Below are positions 1-10,530 of a stretch of DNA of 64,000 nucleotides, in pieces. A program made the position numbers and the translations under genes. The notes under the pieces are model-generated. The model was not told the DNA's origin. It searched no databases and saw only the letters and a list, made by a program, of their open reading frames with translations. How positions within the stretch are numbered: the first letter of the stretch is position 1; every line of letters starts with the position of its first letter. Origin of the DNA: Isoetes taiwanensis (Eukaryota > Streptophyta > Lycopodiopsida > Isoetales > Isoetaceae); the NCBI GenBank assembly GCA_021234155.1, contig JAJEKV010000015.1, positions 1,460,852-1,524,851 on the forward strand, given 5' to 3'.

Positions 1-1205
1 ACTCAAACATGCCACCTAGGCTCCAACATGCCAAGGTGGCTCAAACATGCCAAGGTGGCTCAAACATGGCACGGGCTCCAACATGCCTTCTAGGCTCCAA
101 TCATACATGCCACCTAGGCTCAAACATGCCAAGGTGGCTCAAACATGCCACGTGTGCTCCAACATGCCACCTAGGCTCCAACATGCCAAGGTGGCTCAAA
201 CATGCCATCTAGGCTCCAACATGCCACCTAGGCTCCAACATGCCAAGGTGGCTCCAACATGCCAAGGTTGCCAAACATGCCACGCGGCCTATGCTCCAAC
301 ATGCCACCTAGGCTCCAACATGCCAAGGTGGCTCAAACATGCCACCTAGGTTCCAACATGCCACATATAGGCTCAAACATGCCAAGGTGGCTCAAACATG
401 CCACCTAGGCTCATACATGCCACCTAGGCTCCAACATGACAAGGTGGCTCAAACATGCCACCTAGGCTCCAACATTCTCAAAGATGCCAAGGTGGCTCAA
501 ACATACCACCTAGGCTCCAACATGCCACTATAGGCTCAAACATGCCAAGGTGGCTCAAACATGCCACCTAGGCTCCAACATGCCACCTAGGCTCCAACAT
601 GCCACCTAGGCTCAAACATGCCAAGGTGGCTCAAACATGCCAAATGGGCTCCAACATGCCAACTAGGCTCCAACATGCCAAGGTGGCTCCAACATGCCAC
701 CTAGGCTCCAACATGACAAGGTGGCTCCAACATGACAAGGTGGCTCAAACATGCCACCTAGGCTCCAAGGTGGCAAAACATGCCAAAGTGGCTCCAACAT
801 GCCACCTAGGCTCCAACATGCCACAAACATGCCGCTATAGGCTCAAACATGCCAAGGTGGCTCAAACATGCCACGTGGGCTCCAACATGCCAAGGTGGCT
901 CCAACATGACAAGGCGGGCCCAACATGCCACCTAGGCTCCAACATGACAAGGTGGCTCAAACATGCCACCTAGGCTCCAAGGTGGCTCAAACATGCCAAG
1001 GTGGCTCCAACATGCCACAAACATGCCAAGGTGGCTCCAACATACCAAGGTGGCTCAAACATGCCACCTAGGCTCCAACATGCCACCTAGGCTCAAACAT
1101 GCCAAGGTGGCTCAAACATGCCATATGGGCTCCAAGATGCCATCTAGGCTCCAACATGCCAAGGTGGATCAGGCATGCCACCTAGGCTCAACCATGCCAC
1201 CTAGA
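1..1205 (+). repeat. 19-bp minisatellite array 1
   Basis: About 60 head-to-tail copies of a 19-base unit. Two main variants alternate: CTCCAACATGCCACCTAGG and CTCAAACATGCCAAGGTGG. Other endings (CACGTGGG, CATATGGG, TGACAAGG) are scattered. Because 19 is not a multiple of three, a frame passes through three registers every 57 bases. Long spurious frames of a 19-residue repeat result, so I do not call them genes. They end where ACC-TAG falls in register. The block around 340-960 recurs in array 2 at about 2200-2820. Confidence 0.95.
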
Positions 1206-2012
1206 CACTCCAAGTGGAATTTTTGGTAGAGGAGTTTGGCAAGGGATAGAATAGAGGGATCTTGAAGAACTTAAAGCGCTGACATCCTTCCCCAAGTCGA
1301 AACCAGGCCGGGACTTTCTTGGCTTCCTCACCGGAGGGGAAAGGCCAGACCCGGAGGCGGACATCGAAAAGGTTGTCGAGGACCTTTCTTCTTGGGAGAA
1401 CTTACCAAACAAATAAGTCTAGATTGTTAATGACCGTAGAAACCCAAGTGTTTTGTCGTTCGGGCAGTACAAAGGCTCCGGAATGGAGATTCGACTTTGC
1501 TATGTCGTCCGGAATGCCGAAATTACCCTAGGGACCAAGTTACACGGTCATTTTTTGCAACGAAAGAAACACGAACCCTCTACATGGCAGTATTCCGCAG
1601 CCATCTCCTAGGCCAATTGACTTTTAGGTCGAGCTGCTTTCAGAAGGTTTTAAGGGTCCGTCTTCTAGCGTCAACACCCTCCCTCTACGGGATGACATTG
1701 TGCAAGATCCTGGTCGAATCTGACTAGGATATGGCCTCCGAAACGTAAACCTTGTGTGATGCTAGGTTATTGAAGGGTTTACGTTATGGAGGTCGAGTTC
1801 TGGTGGTTTGCACTTGGGACATGGTCGAGAGGTTGCAGTTGAAGACGCGAAGCAATATGAATTGAAGAAATGGGGTTTGGATCTATTCTTCTCCCGCTAT
1901 GGCAATTAGAAGTCAAGAGCCACTTTTGCAGTAGGAAGACTTGTTTGGGATATTCTTCCGCCCACGAAACTTGGTCTCGAGGGTAATGTCGATGTTTTGA
2001 GTCCATTGGCAG
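1206..2012. other. Unique spacer A between minisatellite arrays
   Basis: Non-repetitive spacer with no convincing gene. It matches spacer B (2827-3400) in inverted orientation: 1205-1220 (CACTCCAAGTGG) matches the complement near 3395-3410, 1420-1640 matches 3040-3250, and 1940-2010 matches 2955-3030. About 290 bases (1640-1930) are missing from the other copy. The open frames here are short and unrecognised. Confidence 0.75.
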
Positions 2013-2826
2013 AGTGGCTCAAACATGCCACGTGTGCTCCAACATGCCACCTAGGCTCCAACATGCCAAGGTGGCTCCAACATGCCACCTAGGCTCCAAC
2101 ATGCCAAGGTGGCTCCAACATGCCAAGGTGGCTCAAACATGCCACGCGGCCTAGGCTCCAACATGCCACCTAGGCTCCAACATGCCAAGGTGTCTCAAAC
2201 ATGCCACCTAGTTTCCAACATGCCACATATAGGCTCAAACATGCCAAGGTGGCTCAAACATGCCACCTAGGCTCATACATGCCACCTAGGCTCCAACATG
2301 ACAAGGTGGCTCAAACATGCCACCTAGGCTCCAACATTCTCAAAGATGCCAAGGTGGCTCAAACATACCACCTAGGCTCCAACATGCCACTATAGGCTCA
2401 AACATGCCAAGGTGGCTCAAACATGCCACCTAGGCTCCAACATGCCACCTAGGCTCAAACATGCCAAGGTGGCTCAAACATGCCACATGGGCTCCAACAT
2501 GCCACCTAGGCTCCAACATGCCAAGGTGGCTCCAACATGCCACCTAGGCTCCAACATGACAAGGTGGCTCCAACATGCCACCTAGGCTCCAACATGACAA
2601 GGTGGCTCAAACATGCCACCCTAGGCTCCAAGGTGGCAAAACATGCCAAAGTGGCTCCAACATGCCACCTAGGCTCCAACATGCCACAAACATGCCGCTA
2701 TAGGCTCAAACATGCCAAGGTGGCTCAAACATGCCACGTGGGCTCCAACATGTGACAAGGCTCCCAACATGCCACCTAGGCTCAAACATGACAAGGTGGC
2801 TCAAACATGCCACCTAGGCTCCTTAA
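2013..2826 (+). repeat. 19-bp minisatellite array 2
   Basis: Same 19-base unit and orientation as array 1. The variant order from about 2200 to 2820 nearly duplicates 340-960, including rare units such as the one with CATTCTCAAAGATG. That indicates segmental duplication with an offset of about 1,862 bases rather than independent amplification. It lies between the two inverted spacers. Confidence 0.93.
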
Positions 2827-3400
2827 GAGGGAGGGTGTTGACGCCAGAAGACGGACCCTTAAAACCTTCCGGAAGCAGTTCACCCCAAAGGTCCTCTCCC
2901 AAAGGCCCTTGGCCACGCGGACGTAAACTCTCCCACTCAAATTGTAAACCCGACTACGCCAATGGACTCAAAACATCGAGATTACCCTCGGGACCAAGTT
3001 TCGCGGGCAGAAGACCACGCTTTCTCCAAGAAGCGCCAAAGTAGCTCATGTCCAATACGTTCCTAGTCAATTGGCGTAAGAGATGGCTGCAGAATATTGT
3101 CATGTAGAGGGTTCGTGTTTTTTTCGTTGCCAAAAATGACCGTATAACTTGGTTCCTAGGGTAATGTCACCATTCCGGACGACATGGCGAAGTCAAATCT
3201 CTATTCCGGAGCCTTTGTACTGCTCGAACGACAAAACACTTGGGTTTCTACATGCTCGGCCTTGGGGCGCTTCCGCGGGTTGATAAGTTCCCCCGGACGG
3301 ATCTTGGATTTTTTTGAAAAGACCAAAGATGGACATCTTTTCATTTTTGGCCTAGTCAAAACTTGGCCTTGCTTACTGGGCATGCCATGTCACCATTTGG
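2827..3400. other. Spacer B, inverted copy of spacer A
   Basis: Reverse-complement relative of spacer A with an internal deletion. Shared blocks include the part around 3130-3230, whose complement carries GTGTTTTGTCGTTC as at 1448-1461. No gene is recognised. Confidence 0.75.
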
Positions 3401-3945
3401 AGTGCCTAGATGGCATGCTTGAGCCTAGGTGGCATGCTTGACCCACCTTGGCATGTTGAAGCCTAGGTGGCATGTTGGAGCCCGTGTGGCATGTTGGAGC
3501 CACCTTGGCATGTGTGAGCCTAGGTGGCATGTTTGAGCGACCTTGGCATGTTGGAGCCCACATGGCATGTTGGAGTCCATGTGGCATGTTTGAGCCACCT
3601 TGGCATGTTGGAGCCCACGTGGCATGTTTGTGCCACCTTGACATGTTTGAGCCACCTTGTCATGTTGGAGCCTAGGTGGCATGTTTGAGCCCCGTTGGCA
3701 TGGTTGAGCCACCTTGGCACGTTGGAGCCTAGGTGGCATGGTTAAGCCACCTAGGCATGTTGGAGCCGAGGTGGCATGTTTGAGCCACCTTGGCATATTA
3801 GAGCCTAGGTGGCGTGTTTGAGCCACGTGGGCTACATGCCACGTGGGCTACAATATGCCATCTAGCCTCAAACATGCAAAGATGTCTCAAACATGCCATC
3901 TAGGCTCCAACATGCCAAGGTGGCTCCAACATTTCAATTCAAGCA
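3401..3945 (-). repeat. 19-bp minisatellite array 3 (inverted, flipping back at the end)
   Basis: From about 3401 to 3830 the same 19-base unit runs on the minus strand (CCTAGGTGGCATGTTGGAG on the plus strand). At about 3830-3850, around CACGTGGGCTAC, orientation flips back and a few plus-oriented units run to about 3935. The left edge mirrors the right edge of array 1, so arrays 1 and 3 are outer arms of an inverted structure. Confidence 0.93.
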
Positions 3946-5800
3946 TTAATGGCCTAAAAATGCCATTTCTAGTGGAATATTTTTCAATGGTTTAATTGAT
4001 TTCATATGTTATTTTTTATGGTCCAAATGTTGTGCCCTAGGATCCACCATGCCACCATGCAAATCTTCTTCTAACACCCTTGCTTTTTAAGGAAATTTGT
4101 CTCCCAAATGTTGTTTCATCTGAATTGAGCTCTAATGCATGAGGATCCCAACTTGATCTAAACATTTGTCTAATCATGAGGAAACGAAATTCGTAATTTA
4201 TTTTTACAGTCTAATTAACATTGACGTCAATGTCTAGCATAGTGTGGAGAAATTATGGTTCTAACTTGATATCCATGGATATTATCTATACCATTGTGGC
4301 ATGTAATGGTAATCCATTAAACTATGCCTAAAAACTAACTTTGGTTTTTTAATAAGTGTGTCCCTTGGAGACCACCATGCTTGAAATTTTCAATGGTCTA
4401 GTCCTTTTGTCCATCATTTCTACATTGTTGATGCATAATATCTTTAAACTAATGAAACATGCAAGCCCATTAATGATTCCACCAGTTTATCAAATATAAT
4501 TATGTTCTCTTCCTCCGTAACTTGTGTTTTTCATAAGAAAACTTACATAAAGTTGAGTTCATGTTGTTAGACTCAAACTCAATCACGGTAACTATAAAAA
4601 GGAACGTCATGGACATTGCATTAGAATTCTTGCATACCAACTCAAACTTTCTTTTCTTGTGCCACTGAGCCTAAAGAATCCTAGATGGTAATTGTGATGT
4701 AAGTCCTAACTATGACAATATGATGAATGTTGGTCGAACATTTCGGGAGAAGTTGACATCGCAACAACGCTACCTCAGAGTCCATCATGAAATAGATTTC
4801 AAAATATAGCGCAAGACGAAAGTTGAGAAACTTCATTTACTTTAAGAGCAAAACTTCTACTTGATTTTTAGGAGTGTGTGCAATTGCAACTAGATAAACA
4901 ACATTCTTCACACATTACTAATAAGAAGGACAGAAACACAATGGTTCACCCTAAATACATTATATTCTATCGAGGTAATAATTAAAAGCAGATCATCAAG
5001 ATTGAACATCTACCTTCACATGTCCAAATAGAATTAGTTAACAGATGATTGAAAGACAACATGAATTTCTCGCTAGACCCTATATTACACGTTAAACTAC
5101 TAGCAAGCACTAGCATATCATTTGAAGATAATGCCAAGAAGTAAAGCATAGGCAATTCGTTAGTAATTAGGCTCGCTCCATATACAAATGGTGAAATGAA
5201 ATTACTAGGGCAAGTTTTGCATGATTCGCATTAAGTTTTGCATATCTTTGTTCATCCCCAAAGGAAAATTTGAAATTAGATGTAAAATGAGTAAAAATTA
5301 AACAGGTTTCATTTCGAATTTTGAGCAACGAAGACAAATGATGAATCGGCTGGATAAGTTTAGGTCAAAAGCAGCTCAAAAAATTGTTCAAATTCAGTTC
5401 CACATCTGTGAAAATCGCGAACTTTTGTGATGGCAGCCTAGATCCTATGATAATTTGTAAAAATCGATGGATTATTGATGGAGCTCCACGGAGCTCATGG
5501 AAAACGCGTACCGGAGTTGCGATACTGCACAGATTTGAGCGATGTATTCTTATGATGTGTCTATGTATTTTTTTTTTTTTGCTTCTGTGGAAGTGTGATA
5601 TAGAATGGTAGGCAGATTTGTCGGTGTGCCCAATGCCAGCCTATTCTTGGCACGTATTTATTTGGTTTTGCATGTGTAATTTCATCCTATAGAAACCCAT
5701 GTATTCAATGGCCGAGATTAATGCTAAAATGGACGGCCCGGATTTTGATCCATGTCCTATCATTCTATTGGCCATTCAAATTAATGGGCCTGTTCACTTG
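3946..5800. other. AT-rich intergenic DNA, no gene seen
   Basis: Low-GC sequence with stops in all frames. I see no splice-supported coding stretch, no RNA gene and no tandem array. The short open frame near 5384-5611 runs into a T-tract and resembles nothing known. Confidence 0.6.
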
Positions 5801-5811
5801 CCCGCCTCCAC

Positions 5812-5925
5812 CCAGCTATGGCGCTTGCGCTCCTCTCCCATCTATGGCGATTGCGCTCCAGCTATGGCGATTGCGCTCCATTCCGCCGTGACCATTCTGC
5901 TATGGCGATTGCGCCTTCTTATCTT
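5812..5925 (+). repeat. Imperfect 18-bp repeats (CTATGGCGATTGCGCTCC)
   Basis: Four imperfect copies of CTATGGCGATTGCGCTCC, with a further CTATGGCGAT at about 6000. They are in frame with a 92-residue open stretch (5699-5977), but this shows no domain and is probably chance. Confidence 0.6.
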
Positions 5926-5979
5926 ACCCCTGCTTATGCTGCTGCTTCTACTTACGCCTGATTCTCCTTTTCGCTGATC

Positions 5980-7830
5980 CTCCTTATGTCTGCTTCAGCT
6001 ATGGCGATTTTGAGAAGTAGGTATTGCCTTTTTCGGCCTGAAGCTCAACGCACAACCATATTTGGCTATAGGTATTGTGAAGTAGAGCAGTCTCGGTGCC
6101 GAGCAGAGCAAGATCTGTTGCTTTAAGATCCGGTTGGGCTCTTTCTCATATTCTTCCTTTCTTTTTTCGTTTGATTTTTTCCTTTAGATCACTCATAACA
6201 TCTTTCTATTTATTTCTAACAGGGACTTCGCTTTGTTGAAGCACAGGATTAGGGTGTCCAAGCGGCTAGAGCAGCGGTTATGGCCATGCCTGTTTCTTGC
6301 AGAACAGATATTCCACCATTCTTACTCTTGTTTTGTAACTATATTTCGTCTCTTGAATCCTTAAAAAAAAAGATCATTTTACATTGTTAAATGAATCATG
6401 GCTGCCCCTGATATGATGAATCATGGCTGCCCCTGATATGACGGCGGAACCCTGATATGGCGGCCAAGGCAAAAGTACTGGCAGTGGTAACTGTTCTGTT
6501 TTTTTTTTGTTAATCTTTTCTTTGCTATCAACAGAGATCTGTTTATTTCGTGGAGATCCACTACAAAAATGCATTCGGCTGGGTTTAACTTGGAAAGATG
6601 CAAAAAAGGGCGGCTACTCTGTTTCTTGCTGTATATCTGTTTCTTTCATTCAATAATAGCAAGGATGATTATATTTATTTTTCTCAATGCCTTTGTTTAG
6701 GATCAAGAATTCAAAATATATTTCTTGCTGTATTATCTGTTTCTTTCATTCAATAAGGATGATCATATTATTTGTCTCCATGCCTTTGTTTTACTAACAA
6801 GAATTCAAAATATTCACAATATACCTCCGTTCACAATCAAGAATTCTGAAATATTCAAAATATATGAATGCTTGACTATTGAATAAGAAACAGCAACAAC
6901 TACAATCCCCAATGATAAAGGGAATAGGTTTGGTTTCTTGAACGAAACAATGTTAAGGAAATTCAAAAAAAAAAGCATATCTCCTTTTTAAGGAAACAAC
7001 GTTAGCAATTTAAATAAACAATGTTAGATTGCTTAAAAGCATGTATATTTTTGAAGGAAACAATGATAGGTTGCTTAAAAACAATATACAGAAACCAAAT
7101 TTGTACACTAAAAAATCACACTTAAAAAAAACCACACAAGTTTTCTACCTGTAATAACTACACTTAAAAACCACACTTTACTTAAAAACCACACTTTTCT
7201 ACATGTGGATATTTTGCTAAACTACATGTTATATAGTAAAAACAACACTTGGAAACAACTACTATTCACGTGGATATTCTGTTAAACCACACGTTGATTT
7301 TTTAGTAAAAACAACTACTATTTTAAAAAACCATATGTTGATATTCTGTAAAAACACATGTTATTTTTTTAGTAAAAAACAAAAAAAAACAACACCTAAA
7401 AACAACGCATTGATTTTTTTTCAAAATGCTGTCAAATTTTCTATGCATAGACTTTTTAGCCAAAAACTACACGTTATTTCTAGCATTTTCGGAACATTAC
7501 AACAGGTGGACTTTAAGTGTTGTTTTTTTACAAAAAAGACAGCGAAAAACTACACATAGAGCGAAATTTGGGGTTAGTGTGTAAGAGTATATGGAGTCTG
7601 CTGAATTTTAGATTTTCTACGCTCCTCACGCTTCGAAGTTTATGATATTGGGCAGATTGGCAATGAAATGCAATCAAAGGATCTTGAGCTTTTGCCCCAT
7701 GAGCTAGATAATCTATCAAGTTTGATATTTCAACAGATCCTGCCTCCACTTGTGCCCTCCAGCTATAAGGATTATTTTTGACGTTTATCTTTACCTCTAA
7801 GTATGCCCAACTGTCACGATATCGTATGTA
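5980..7830. other. AT-rich intergenic DNA with small local duplications
   Basis: No gene seen. A 25-base tandem duplication (AATCATGGCTGCCCCTGATA core) lies at about 6391-6442. A roughly 100-base imperfect duplication around TCTGTTTCTTTCATTCAATA lies at about 6620-6795. From 7100 to 7400 there are many scattered ACCACACTT and AAACAAC motifs. None looks coding. Confidence 0.55.
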
Positions 7831-7837
7831 TTTTATG

Positions 7838-7945
7838 AAGGGGATAAACACCCCTGAGAGCCCATTACCTCAGATAAACTGGCGAGCCCGGAGGGGCGAG
7901 CCAGTTTATCTGAGGTAATGGGCGAGCAGGGGTGTTTATCCCTTT
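7838..7945. repeat. Long hairpin, 46-bp arms, 16-bp loop
   Basis: The left arm 7838-7883 and right arm 7900-7945 are complementary apart from about four positions. They enclose GAGCCCGGAGGGGCGA. The outer ends read GGGATAAACACCCCTG and its complement. No open frame crosses it. It could be a small fold-back transposon or a small-RNA precursor; the sequence does not decide. Confidence 0.85.
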
Positions 7946-7969
7946 TAACCGGCAAAGCCGCCTCATCCA

Positions 7970-8090
7970 TTGTTGGATTATCGAGGTTGGGCAGCGGCCA
8001 GATGGGTTATCGAGGTTCTGGCAAAGTGCCCAGATGGGTTATCGAGGTTTGGGAGGCCGCATTTCGATTATCGAGGTTCGGGATGTCCCT
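7970..8090 (+). repeat. Four TTATCGAGGTT repeats
   Basis: GATTATCGAGGTT or GGTTATCGAGGTT occurs four times at 25-40 base spacing (about 7976, 8007, 8039 and 8066), two of them preceded by CAGATG. CTCCCGTAAGT follows twice (about 8089 and 8138). It lies just beyond the 3' end of the broken minus-strand frame. Role unknown. Confidence 0.6.
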
Positions 8091-8159
8091 CCCGTAAGTC
8101 CGCTTGCCCCATCCACCGTTGTGCAAGCTGTTGTGCCTCCCGTAAGTTTTGATTGCCCG

Positions 8160-8869
8160 TTATGCCCTATCACGGGCATGAATCAATGGCCGAGAATGCT
8201 TGGATCCAAACGCTGCACGGTTAAAGTATTGATCATCGATTATGGGCATCCGATTTACGTCCACAAAAGAAGAGTCTCTAAAGTTGCACGCATAATATAG
8301 TCCCATGTGATTCTTCTTTGCTCCGATGGTGTAAAATGGGTAGTTTTCTTCCGGTTGTGTATTAAACCCGAAGGAATCGGACGGGGTCAAACCAGGAATC
8401 CAAGCCTCTGAAATTTCATAGAAGACTCTTCTAAACCAGAGTGGACTCCTGTTCAACGCAGCATATATCAGTGTTTTGAACGTTAGTTCAGCATATATCA
8501 GTGTTTTGAACGTTAGTTCAGTGTTTTGAACGTTAGTTCTTAACGTAAGCGAGAACTGTAAAACGGCCGAAATCGCTGTAAGAAGCATGCTTATCCACTG
8601 CCGATTATTAAAATAAATACCCAACAAGTTCAAAGACGACAGAAACTTTGTCTCGTCTTTTGAGAAAACTGCAGGCAAGCTCCATGCATAGGCCGGATCT
8701 AGATAAAAATGGTTATGGAGCAGGATCTTATCAAAGGCCTCAAATGGATCATAGAACTCAACCAGACTGAATCGGCTGGTGATAGTTTTGCTCTCTTTGG
8801 CAAACAAAACTTGATTCGCTAAAGCATGGTGCACAAATTTATAATGAGTATCTTTGGGCAGGAAATATT
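8160..8869 (-). pseudogene. 3' half of an unrecognised gene split by the copia element
   Basis: A minus-strand open stretch of about 236 codons ends at 8160. It begins exactly at the copia target site and its protein fits no family I can name. Visible stretches include FVHHALANQVLFAKESKT, a hydrophobic section near NNRQWISMLLTAISAVLQFSL, and TQPEENYPFYTIGAKKNH. At 8459-8540 a 30-base in-frame tandem duplication gives a repeated ELTFKTLIYA. When the element and one copy of ATATT are removed, this frame joins in register with the frame at 13537-14124 (EEY then FLPK). That supports one former reading frame of roughly 430 codons. It may be a real gene broken by insertion, or part of an older mobile element. 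Confidence 0.5.
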
Positions 8870-9526
8870 TGTTAGAATTAATGGCATATGTTAATGCCAT
8901 ATTCCGGATGGACTATTATAACACGAAACACTTGGTGCAATGTTAAAAAGCCACGTATTGCATATACGTGTTGAATACATGCTTTAGAAAGGGGCAAAAG
9001 AAAAAGAAGAGGGAGGACACCGCGATTGGACGGGAAAAAAAGCAACGAGGAGGTGTTACAAGATTGATGTCCGGGCGTGGATAATCCGCCAAGGAAGAGC
9101 ATTGATTGGTATTCGGGTTGTGGTACCCAAAGCACTTAGTAGATTGGCGTTTTACGATGGCGGCAAGACAAGGAGCTTAGGCTGATCTGGTTTAGATCGA
9201 TACTAGCGAGGCACCGCAGCGTGACGGGGAGCGAGCTTGTGTTCCCATCGGGATCGGTGGATTATATCCTCGTAGTCGGACTTGTGCATCTGTGGGTATT
9301 TTTGGGTGCTTGGAATACAGTGAGCATCGTGGCAGACTTAAAGCTGGAATCTGTGTAGGAGCCTGTGTAGGAGCTGCAAGAAGAATCGACTTGCCCTGAA
9401 GCTGCCAAATTCATCTGTATGGTGTTTACAAGCTGCGGCTGATTCTATCTAAGAAGAAGTGTAATCTGTGAAGGAGACAGAGTATTGGTATTCTTGGGTT
9501 CGATTCCCAGGCTCTGAAATTGAACA
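8870..9526 (+). repeat. copia 5' LTR
   Basis: 657 bases, TG...CA ends. It differs from the 3' LTR mostly in the middle, about 9020-9280, where this copy has CG-containing words and the other has CAG or CTG. The first 150 and last 240 bases are nearly identical. Confidence 0.93.
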
Positions 9527-9527
9527 G

Positions 9528-9539
9528 TGGTATCAGAGC
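9528..9539 (+). other. Primer binding site, initiator tRNA-Met type
   Basis: TGGTATCAGAGC, one base after the 5' LTR, is the usual complement of the 3' end of plant initiator tRNA-Met used by copia and gypsy elements. Confidence 0.9.
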
Positions 9540-9553
9540 AAAGTTCAGTAACC

Positions 9554-10213
9554 ATGGAAGCAGACTCGAGAGCAGTTTCTCTCACCATTGACTCTGGAGC
9601 TGAGAGAACAGTGATTGCTTCGGAGAAGCTGATAAAGGAGTTAAGGGAATCGGATACGCCGTGCATACGAATGGGTAATGGGCAATTGCAGGAAGTAAAA
9701 GGAAGTGGAAGACTGGAATTTTGTCACGACCATACAGAGAAAATATGCTTGGAAAATGCTTTGTACACTCCTGGTATGTTGTATAATCTTGTTTCAGTAG
9801 CAGAATTAGCGGATGCAGGTTATAAACTGAATTTTGATGCTTCGCGTTGTGAGATGGTGCGTAATGGAAAAATCATGTATGCATACAGAAGAGGTAAATT
9901 ATATTGTTTGGAAGCATTTCCATATATTGGAAGTATAGGTTCACTGGAGTTGTGGCATTTGAGATGTGGACATGCTAGCAATAAAACTATTGAAATTATG
10001 AGTAAACATTGTTTGGTTGAGGGCTTGCCCACTGGTTTAGACAGTAAAGAACATGAAATTTGTCGTGGTTGCATGCTTGGGAAGCAGACTAGACTTGCCT
10101 TTCATCCTCGTTTTTCCAAAACGTTGGGTATTTTGAATTTAGTACATTCGATTTGTGTGGTCCGATCGTGTGCGCAGTATGAGTGGCAAGACCTACTTTA
10201 TCACGTTTATTGA
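9554..10213 (+). pseudogene. copia protease and pre-integrase domain
   Basis: Starting at ATG 9554, the product has the retroviral-type aspartic protease motif TIDSGAERTVIA within the first 25 residues. It continues to a pre-integrase zinc motif, WHLRCGHAS followed by CRGCMLGKQ. The frame is lost near 10150 by an apparent one-base deletion: the shifted frame continues with the expected integrase start (FITFIDDFSRR). The usual gag portion is absent. The GTG in the primer site is not a credible start. Confidence 0.88.
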
Positions 10214-10530
10214 TGATTTTTCTAGAAGGACGAGATGTTATTTTTGAAATCTAAAGATCGCATTCATTCCGCGTTTGATTATATTTGGCGGTTTAACGTG
10301 AAACTTCCAGACAGTTGAAACGTTTGCGTTCGGATTCAGGGGGAGAGTATCTATCCGGAGCATTTATGCAGTTTTGTCGAGAAAAAGGGATACGGCGGCA
10401 ATTCACTTGTAGCCATACCCCCCAGCAGAACGGCATTGCCGAAAGGAAGAATAGAACTCTGATGAATGCAAAGGCGCGATGTTTGAAGCATGGGGTTTGC
10501 CCAATTATCTCGTGGGGCGGAAGCGGTGCG
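10150..10530 (+). pseudogene. copia integrase core, frameshifted
   Basis: The first catalytic Asp is in FIDDFSR (about 10205-10225). The second is in RSDSGGEY (about 10327-10350). The catalytic Glu is in GIAERKNRT (about 10430-10457), after HTPQQN. These are spread over different frames, with a break near 10230-10315 and another near 10478, so no intact integrase is encoded. Confidence 0.88.

Noticed and set aside
9-973. Long repetitive open frames in the 19-bp arrays
   Set aside because: A 19-base unit keeps several frames open by design. The peptide is only the repeat read in three registers, and the frames end whenever TAG falls in phase.
6240-6300. tRNA-like start (GTGTCCAAGCGGCTAGAGCAG)
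   Set aside because: An A-box-like word is present, but no B-box, T-arm or acceptor pairing follows.
7972-8090. TTATCGAGGTT repeats as a CRISPR-like array
   Set aside because: Four imperfect copies with uneven spacing in eukaryotic DNA; the spacers are not of constant length.
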